This document shows positions 57,690-64,000 of a DNA stretch of 64,000 nucleotides, piece by piece. The translations under genes and the position numbers were made by a program. Each line of letters opens with the position of its first letter. The first letter of the stretch is position 1. Source of the DNA: Theobroma cacao (lineage: Eukaryota > Streptophyta > Magnoliopsida > Malvales > Malvaceae); the NCBI RefSeq assembly GCF_000208745.1, contig NC_030852.1, positions 19,760,721 to 19,824,720 of the forward strand. Reading direction: 5' to 3'. The notes under the pieces are model-generated. The model had not been told where the DNA came from, ran no database searches, and worked only from the letters and a program-made list of their open reading frames with translations.

Positions 57690-58843
57690 TGGCCCCTACC
57701 AGCAAAACTTTGACATCCGGATCAAGATGGCCTGCCCTGAAAGGAAGTACCAGCACCTCTACCTTTGGATCCACTAGCTTCCCTATCAAATGAGGCGGCG
57801 ACTGAAAGAGCAGACAAAGCTGGCTGGGTGGAACCACGAGCAGAATTTTCTGATTGATGAGCCATCGGATAATTCCTCCTAATGTGCTCAAGTTGACCAC
57901 ACCTGAAACAAACTCCCGTAGCATGAAGGCATTTTTCTCTATGCCGTCCCCCACATGTATGGCAAGGACAGATAAATTGACTTCCCTGCCTCGAATCTTG
58001 CTGCCTTCCAGCACTGAAGGTTCTTTGTCCCGTCGCAATACTAGCATTAGGCGAGTCACTCCCTTGTTGGAATAATCATGAATCCCTCTATGGACCCTGA
58101 CGACTAGAAGATGAAACACCACTACTAAAATCTCTACGGCCTTGATAACCCTCTGTCCTGGCCCTTTTTTCTTTATTCCTCACAACCCTACTCTTACTGG
58201 TCCTTAGCTCGATACGTTGAGCACAATCCACTATTGTAGAATAGGTTGTGAAATCTCGAGATGCCACAGCCCTAAATAATAACTCCATTAACCCATCCAC
58301 AAACCTCGGAATCTTCATCTCCTCAGTAAAAATGAGATAGGGAGCATACCGAGCTAACTGCGTGAATTTGATGTCGTATTCGGACACCGTCAAACTCGAG
58401 GTCTGTACCAAAGTTTCAAACTCCCTAGCTCGTGCATTATGCATACTGAGTGGTCAAAATCGATCTAAAAAGGCTGCACTGAACTCACTCCAAGTCAATG
58501 GTGCTACATCCGTTGGTCTGCCTTTACATAGAAAATTATACCACTATTGCACCACGTCCTCTAGTCGGAAGGTGGTTAACTCGACTGATCGAGCACTGGA
58601 ACATCCCAAGGCTTTACAAATCTTCTTCATCTTATCTAAGAAAGCCTGGGGTTTCTCCGATGCATCAGACCCTGAAAATGACGGAGGCTTAAGCTTGAGA
58701 AAATCAGAATGAGAAATATCTAGATGTCCCTTTCCAACCTCATGATGTTGGCGATCGGCCTGGCCTTGGGAGTTAGGGGATTCTTGTATTGTAGGTCTCC
58801 CCTCTACTACCCTCTGTATATCCTCCATACGGGTCGCCATCAT
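57690..58843 (-). pseudogene. gag of element A
   Basis: Three blocks separated by stops or shifts. 58544-58843 carries [39 protein letters not shown]. 58088-58444 carries [35 protein letters not shown] and [19 protein letters not shown], the conserved capsid part of plant chromoviruses. Near 57860-57985 are two zinc knuckles: [12 protein letters not shown] and [14 protein letters not shown]; in the second the last Cys is Tyr (codon 57869-57871). Gag forms the particle and packages RNA. The start at 58843 is the first Met of the block and lies 466 bp from the PBS. Confidence 0.87.
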
Positions 58844-59308
58844 CTCTACAACCCAGTTGACTCCCTATAGGCCTACCGCCAAATCCTCAATGGTAATACC
58901 CCCGGTTGGTTGTCTATCTATACCACCCGAAGACTATCTTTCTTCTCACTACTCACAGGCATATCCATCCTCACTGGCCTAGTGGCCTTGCCACGTCTAC
59001 CTCGCCCCCTAAGGGTAGATGCCCATGGCCTATTTGTCAACTCATCAAGAGCATCTTGCTCCCCTATCCGTCTTGAGGCGGCTCATGTCTTAGGAGGTAT
59101 TCTTACCTAGACAAGAGTGAACACATATTATTAAACACATTTTATAATCATACTTAAGGTAAAAGGTGGTTTCTAAGATAGGGAATCTATGCGGTCCCTT
59201 GGTCGTAAAATGTGCCGCAGTTCACACTTCATAACCGAAGTTCCCACATAAAGACCCGACTTTCCGTTGGATCAACAAAAGGAATCCTAGGACCTAGACA
59301 AACCTAGG

Positions 59309-59320
59309 GCTCTAATACCA
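59309..59320 (-). other. Primer-binding site of element A
   Basis: Minus strand TGGTATTAGAGC, one C-to-T change from the initiator-tRNA-Met PBS; four bases (ACAT) separate it from the LTR edge at 59325. Confidence 0.92.
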
Positions 59321-60149
59321 ACATTGTCATTACCAAAATTTCGAGCCATGACCGGTGCATGGGCCCAATGGATGTAGTCCACTAAGCCTAAGCAAGCCTA
59401 TTAATCTAATGAGTTCATCATTCCATCATAAACTGCTAAGTCACATTTCATAACTTAGGATCAAAATAATATTAAACATATCCACCTCATAATGGCATAC
59501 CAAAGAAGTGTATATACATTGTCTACAACATGTATCTTAATAATTTACATTAGGTTTGTCTATACACCCCAAAAGAATACTCGACTTCTAGCGAAAAGAC
59601 TCGGACGAATGTATAGCTACTGAATACCGAGACACCTACCAAAAGATGGATACAAGTCTACGAGGACACCTCGTCCTAGTTACCGGCTGCCTCATGATCT
59701 AAAAACATGAAGTTGGAAACGGTGAGTATAAACCCAATGAGTGAACAAGAAAGGGAACAAGCATACCATAAGGAATGTTTAACGAAATCATGATGCATTC
59801 TTTTTCAAAACAATACAATTTGTTTTTGTTCTTATTAAAACCCCTCATGTAAACCCCACATGAGTAAATCACTTTATGAAAGGGTCCATGTTCAACAAAA
59901 GATTTGAAGAGTGAAAACTTTAATAGCATTCATGTGAATCAGGTCAAAGTGAGAATGCCTTTCCGTTGTAACGACACTTGATTTAAATTATCAATTAACT
60001 GAGGGTTTCTTGACTGGTTGGGGATTTCTCACCAAACCTCCTCATATGAAGCTTAATTCATTTATTCCTTAATGTTGGAAATCCATGCTCAAATATGGTA
60101 GCAAAGAAGTGGAAAATAGGGCAACAATTGATCAAAATGTGAGATAAAA

Positions 60150-60300
60150 TAGAAAAATTTTCACTATAGCGAGAATAAATCTCGCTGCAGCGAAATTTCT
60201 ACCGCAAGACAAAAACTTTCTCACTGCAGCAAGAATGCTATAGTATTTTTTTTTGGCTAGCCACCTTCCAAAAACTTGAGACTTTTTCGCTGCAACGAGA
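60150..60300. repeat. CTCGCTGCAGCGAG palindrome cluster in right LTR of A
   Basis: Variants CACTATAGCGAG, CTCGCTGCAGCGAAAT, CTCACTGCAGCAAG and TCGCTGCAACGAG. The left LTR has more members (49736-49930), including CTCGCTGTAGCAAG, CTCGCTGCAGCGAC and CTCGCTATAGCGAG; part of the array was lost on the right near 60241, where ATGCTATAGTATTTTT runs directly into GGCTAGCC. Confidence 0.8.
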
Positions 60301-61230
60301 ATCAGAACATCAAGAAAAAGGTTTCCTTTTCCCTTAAATCAAAGCCATCCTGTTAAAATAACAAAAGCAACATGTAACACATACAAACTCCCAAATTTCA
60401 ATAATTCAAATGCTCACATTTTTGCATTACAACCATATACCATATATGTATATATATATATATCAATCATCATGTACACCCTCCCATCATCATCATCTCA
60501 TATGCAACGGCTTATGCGCACTCCCACACGCACATAGCCAGGTCAGCAATAACTTATGTGCACTCCCACTCACACAAAGCCAGGTCAGCAACGGCTTATG
60601 CGCCCTCCTACTCGCACATAGCCGGGTCAATATCATTACACAACATTATTCGTATATATATATCAACATAGTGTAGTAGTTCAACCATCCATAACAGCCG
60701 CATGTCACAACATAAAATCAATTTATCAAAGGCTTGTTCCCAAAGCACTGTTTTTAAAGAAAGTTAAATAAGATCATTCAAGTATATAGTGCAAATAAGT
60801 TTACATTCCCAAATAGTTTTTGAAATGCAAGTCCACTCACCGGTGTTTATTGAGCTTTTAACCGACTCTAACTTCCTTAATGGTCCAATTGGCACGGTGT
60901 GGCTTCGTTGGAACCTTAATAGCTTTAAAACTTTGAAATTCTTTCCAACGATTCTCCAAACTATTGTAAAGCTTCCTCTTTCTCTCTCTAAAACACCTAA
61001 CTAGTGAGAGAGAGTATGGAAACAAGATTTTTTATGGGTTTTAAAGTGAGAATGGAATAGCACAAGGGTTTATGGAACTGGTGCACCAAAAACATGAAAT
61101 TTGGAGCTATTTGAGGAAGGTTGTGGAGCTTTCTTATCAAGCTTTCATGGAGGTTGGGAAGCAACATGAAAGAAAAAAAGAAAAAGAAGAAAAGCTATTG
61201 GAGATTGTAGAAGCTACTGGAAGAAAGGGA

Positions 61231-61240
61231 TATTTATAGC
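61231..61240 (-). promoter_or_regulatory. TATA-like box in 5' LTR of element A
   Basis: Minus strand GCTATAAATA, followed in sense by TCCC, about 390 bp from the LTR start. The same box and neighbourhood occur at 50879-50888, 27081-27090 and 1784-1797. This is the most likely core promoter of the element. Confidence 0.65.
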
Positions 61241-61639
61241 CCAAGCTTATCCACTCCACTTAAATTACCAAAATGCCCCTCCACAAATTAGCTTATTCTC
61301 TTCCAATCTTCTATGCAATCTTTTGACTCTTTTGACACTAGGACAAGGTCCATAATGGTCTAGAAATGTTCGGGTTTACGAAAACTTAAAAATTCTAACC
61401 CGAGGTGAAAAATAACCATTTTACCCCTATTGTGAAAATTATTTAAACTTCTAGTTTTCTTCGTATTTTCATCATTACACATCATTTATGCGGTCTTACG
61501 CCTATTTAGACCTTAAAATATAATAAAAATTTCTTTTGGGAGCTTATTAGAGGACATGATGAAACTACCCCTAGCCCGTATTATGGCGTCTATGACTAGT
61601 TACAAGCCTATAGAGGTTGAGGTCTTACAGTTATGATGT

Positions 61640-61920
61640 ATATTGATATGACCATTAAATGTTGCCAACAATGCCACTAAGCTATTGCCAATGAGTGAGG
61701 CAGAAATACCAACATCATATAGTCAAAGTGGGCGAATGTACCACAATGTTATTGTCAATGAGTGGGGTAGAACTACCACCATCATATTGCCAATGAGTGG
61801 GGTGGAAATACCATCATCATATTGCTAAAGAGTAGGGTGGAAATACCACCATCAAATACTCTAAGTGGATTGGATTTACCACTACATTATTGCCATTGAT
61901 TGGGGTGAAAATACCATGAG
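61640..61920 (+). repeat. 35-bp minisatellite (ATTGCCAATGAGTGGGGTGG...)
   Basis: Five to six degenerate units with ATTGCCAATGAGTGGGGTGG followed by AAATACCACCATCAT. Clear consecutive units begin at about 61750, 61785 and 61820; outer units are interrupted by a TCAAAGTGGGCGAATGTACC-like or CTCTAAGTGGATTGGATTTA-like variant, suggesting a higher-order repeat of two related unit types. Confidence 0.8.
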
Positions 61921-62823
61921 CTCTATGTTGATATTATAGATAAATGTATGACATTGTTGGGGAATTATTTATTGAATTCTATGGATAGATGTTACACCTT
62001 TAATGTTAGCATGATAATTATGAGGTTATGTAGTCATAAAGACAAGAAATAGGTTTATTGTTGAGTATTAATGATGAATAGTGATGATGTTACTAGATAG
62101 AAGTGATATAGGGCAAGTATTAGCTAAAAAGTGGCCAAAATCTAGGATTTTAGAAATGAAGTATCGATACTTGAGCCCGAAATCTAGGATTTTAGAAATG
62201 AAGTATTGATACTTGAAGAACAAGTATCAATATTTGGAAGACAAAATGCCCCAAGAAGCATTCTATGTAGAAAGTATTGATACCTTGCCAAAAAGTATCA
62301 ATACCTATATTCCATATAACATTTTGGAGTAAAACTATCAATACCTCACAAAGAAGTATTGATATCTCAAGTACATAATAGTATTTTCACTCCTTTTTCA
62401 CAAGGTTTTCAATGTTTTTCTACTTACAATTAAATCTAAATGTTTATATAACTTTAGATTTGATTAAAAATCTAATGAAAAGGCTTTGAACAACATTATT
62501 TCCAAAAATTTAAAGGAAAGATATGAAATTCATTATTTCCATGATTATGCAAATGATGATTTATGTAAAATCTCTTCCCCTATATATTGTCCCTTTTACG
62601 TATACACTCATGGAATTTTTCTAACTCACCTATTTTTTTTCCCTTGTTTTTGCACATTAGTAATTAGCTTGCTACCCTTGTCACAAATACGAGCTCTTGA
62701 AATTTCTTTGATAGGTGTTTTAGTCGCCCACTTGAAGCCTAAAGGGTCCAGTCAAGTTCAGCTAATGAGTCAATCTCTATGTTATGTTTTAAATGTTGTT
62801 GGATATGTTTCATGGTTTTGTAG
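61921..62823. other. Unassigned; contains GTATCGATAC-type cluster
   Basis: From 62150 to 62375 there are eight variants of AAGTATCGATACTTG, with a local duplication of CGAAATCTAGGATTTTAGAA (about 62130-62215). A 118-codon open stretch at 62486-62842 ends in AT-rich sequence at the next LTR start and lacks any recognised motif; it is not accepted as a gene. Probably further LTR-derived sequence. Confidence 0.5.
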
Positions 62824-64000
62824 TGATAACTTTATTATATAAAGTTATTTTGATACATTTTGGGGACCTAAGTAGCTAGATCTATGAGATTTTATGTTCG
62901 AATTTTACCCTTTTAGGTGTTTTTCTAGTTTAAGTTAGATTACATGTTGAGTAGTTAATTTAAGTTATTTTAGTTCAATTTTACTTTATACTTCTTTAAT
63001 TTTCTTCAAAAAGAGTTATTGTTGATTTCTCTCATGGTTTTTAGTAGGATATTTGATGAGAATAGCACAAGTATGGTGAAAACTTCATTCATACATGCTA
63101 TAGTAATTCAAAGATAACTTGTGCTCCAAAAGTTCAATTGGTTTGATTCCTAATCCATTGGAAAGCTAAGATAACAGGCTACAACTTCCATGTTTACCAC
63201 TTTACCTAGATTAGATCAAATAAAGGTGAAAATCACATCGGAAGATGATGGATGGATGCAGTTTTGCACAAGGCAGCATGGTGACTAGAGGCCACGGCCT
63301 TGAGATACTCATGGTCGTGGCATTGAGGGAGCTAGAGCTACAGCATTAGGAAGATCGTGGTCATGGTGCTGGATGGTTGAGGTGCCAAGGAGTCATGGCT
63401 GTGGTGCCAAGGAGTCATGGCTGCGGCACCACCCTAGTTTCCAAAATAAAATTTATGATGGAAGTTTAGAAATGAAGGCACCTTACACATATTTAAGGAA
63501 CTTTTTTAGAGCACTCAAGGGAGAGAATGACAACAACTTTTCTAGAGAATTGGAGCTAAGAATCAAGCAAGAAATCAAGATTAATTGAGAGAGATTCAAG
63601 ATCAACCAAGCTTTAATATTAGTTTATTTCTTTCTTTTGTCTAATACTTATTTTCTTGTTTTGAATTCATGCCTAAATTTCTTTGGATATTGTTTTATTA
63701 GATATCATGAACTAATTTGTTTTTCTAGGATTATGGTTGATTTCAACATGTAGTTTGAATATTTGTTTCTCTTTCATTTATAATGAATGAGTATAGTCTT
63801 ACTTATTCAAATGTATTCTTAATCCCTTTAATTGAAACTCGACAAAGAGATTTTTGATTAGACTAAGATTTGAATACTGTATGTTCATGTCACTTAGATG
63901 ATCTGATTAGTGATTTGGGTAGACATACGCAAATTGTCATACATAGCCAAATTAGAACACCAGCTTAATGAAGTTAATTTAATTGATTCCTATAGACATA
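62824..64000 (+). mobile_element. Tat/Athila-like LTR start, plus strand, cut by window edge
   Basis: TGATAACTTTATTATATAAA at 62824 matches the sense start of the Tat/Athila-like LTR ending at 17111 (TGATAACTTTATTTTATAGA). Further matches are CTACAACTTCCATGTTTACC (63180) and the GC-rich GTCATGGTGCTGG / GGCCACGGCC patch at 63240-63430, which includes a 22-bp tandem duplication starting GGTGCCAAGGAGTCATGGCT. The end matches the R-U5-like text (CATACATAGCCAAATTAGA). A purine tract before it is not evident. Confidence 0.75.

Larger units (their letters stand above)
48904..61629 (-). mobile_element. Chromovirus (Tekay/Del-like Ty3/gypsy) element A, TSD GTTAT
   Basis: Both ends are exact: TGTCACG at 48904 and CTTACA at 61629, flanked by perfect GTTAT (48899-48903, 61630-61634). 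LTRs: 48904-51277 (2374 bp) and 59325-61629 (2305 bp). Interior order on the minus strand is PBS, gag, protease, RT, RNase H, integrase, chromodomain, PPT, as expected for a chromovirus. It is interrupted in the integrase by solo LTR G (51866-54760). Without G it would be about 9.8 kb. Multiple stops and shifts in every domain show it is inactive, and the two LTRs differ at several positions per 100 bp at their starts, so it is not recent. Confidence 0.96.
59325..61629 (-). mobile_element. Right (5') LTR of element A
   Basis: Begins TGTCATTACC, slightly worn relative to the left LTR's TGTCACGACC. It includes palindromes (60150-60300), a short (TA)n tract (60448-60462), three 42-bp minisatellite units (about 60506-60630), the CACTCACCGG block and a TATA-like box at 61231-61240. 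Confidence 0.94.

Noticed and set aside
62486..62842. 118-codon plus-strand frame, possible small membrane protein
   Set aside because: The hydrophobic stretch comes from T-rich sequence; it ends at the LTR start and shows no motif or conserved context.

Overview
The window is intergenic DNA from a plant nuclear genome, almost certainly a eudicot. The evidence is AT-rich sequence packed with plant-type LTR retrotransposons (chromovirus Ty3/gypsy, Tat/Athila-like Ty3/gypsy, Ty1/copia-like LTRs), a plant L1-type LINE with a C-terminal RNase H, a tRNA-derived SINE and a GGAATAG-rich inverted-repeat transposon. The species cannot be named from sequence alone. No host gene is supported: every stretch with recognisable coding capacity belongs to a mobile element and is broken by stops, frameshifts, deletions or insertions.

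Layout. 1-2184: two partial chromovirus-type LTRs end to end. 2185-8745: solo LTR 3252-6410 (TSD TAACT) and a copia-like LTR at 6418-8067, lying between the arms of an inverted repeat (2780-3148 / 8091-8444). 8746-35980: a three-level nest. The oldest layer is a Tat/Athila-like element on the minus strand (LTRs 8746-10137+16786-17111 and 22704-24259+35941-35980; decayed gag, protease and integrase tail). Its left LTR holds element B (10138-16785) and its right LTR holds element C (24260-35940). The left LTR of C in turn holds solo LTR D (24828-27478, TSD TTTAA). The two LTRs of the host act as empty-site controls for each other, which fixes the insertion points. 36184-41617: probable copia LTR split by a 4.2-kb solo LTR F (37069-41310, TSD AATAT). 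41923-48893: remains of a TIR element carrying a LINE (43447-48518), itself split by an LTR-like block (about 45222-47686). 48904-61629: a chromovirus with both LTRs, PBS, PPT and perfect TSD GTTAT; its pol is split by an opposite-sense solo LTR G (51866-54760) that contains the 684-base assembly gap. 61635-62823: a 35-bp minisatellite and unassigned DNA. 62824-64000: start of a plus-strand Tat/Athila-like LTR cut by the window edge.

Elements A-G share a long (2.2-4.2 kb) LTR family whose plus strand usually starts TGTCAC and ends CA; all read on the minus strand except G. Common LTR parts are a TATA-like box about 350-390 bp from the sense start, a (TA)n tract, a minisatellite and, in several copies, a cluster of degenerate CTCGCTGCAGCGAG palindromes. 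B and C keep a PBS (C also a PPT) but no pol, so they look non-autonomous and would have depended on a chromovirus such as A.

Most interesting: (i) four unrelated LTR families here each carry their own cluster of short degenerate, mostly near-palindromic motifs; (ii) element C carries, where gag should begin, a 171-codon single-frame ORF with three in-frame stops, a Ser/Glu-rich acidic stretch, a Lys/Arg-rich stretch and a DFPPGCG motif; (iii) one LTR subfamily contains an internal copy of the polypurine tract.
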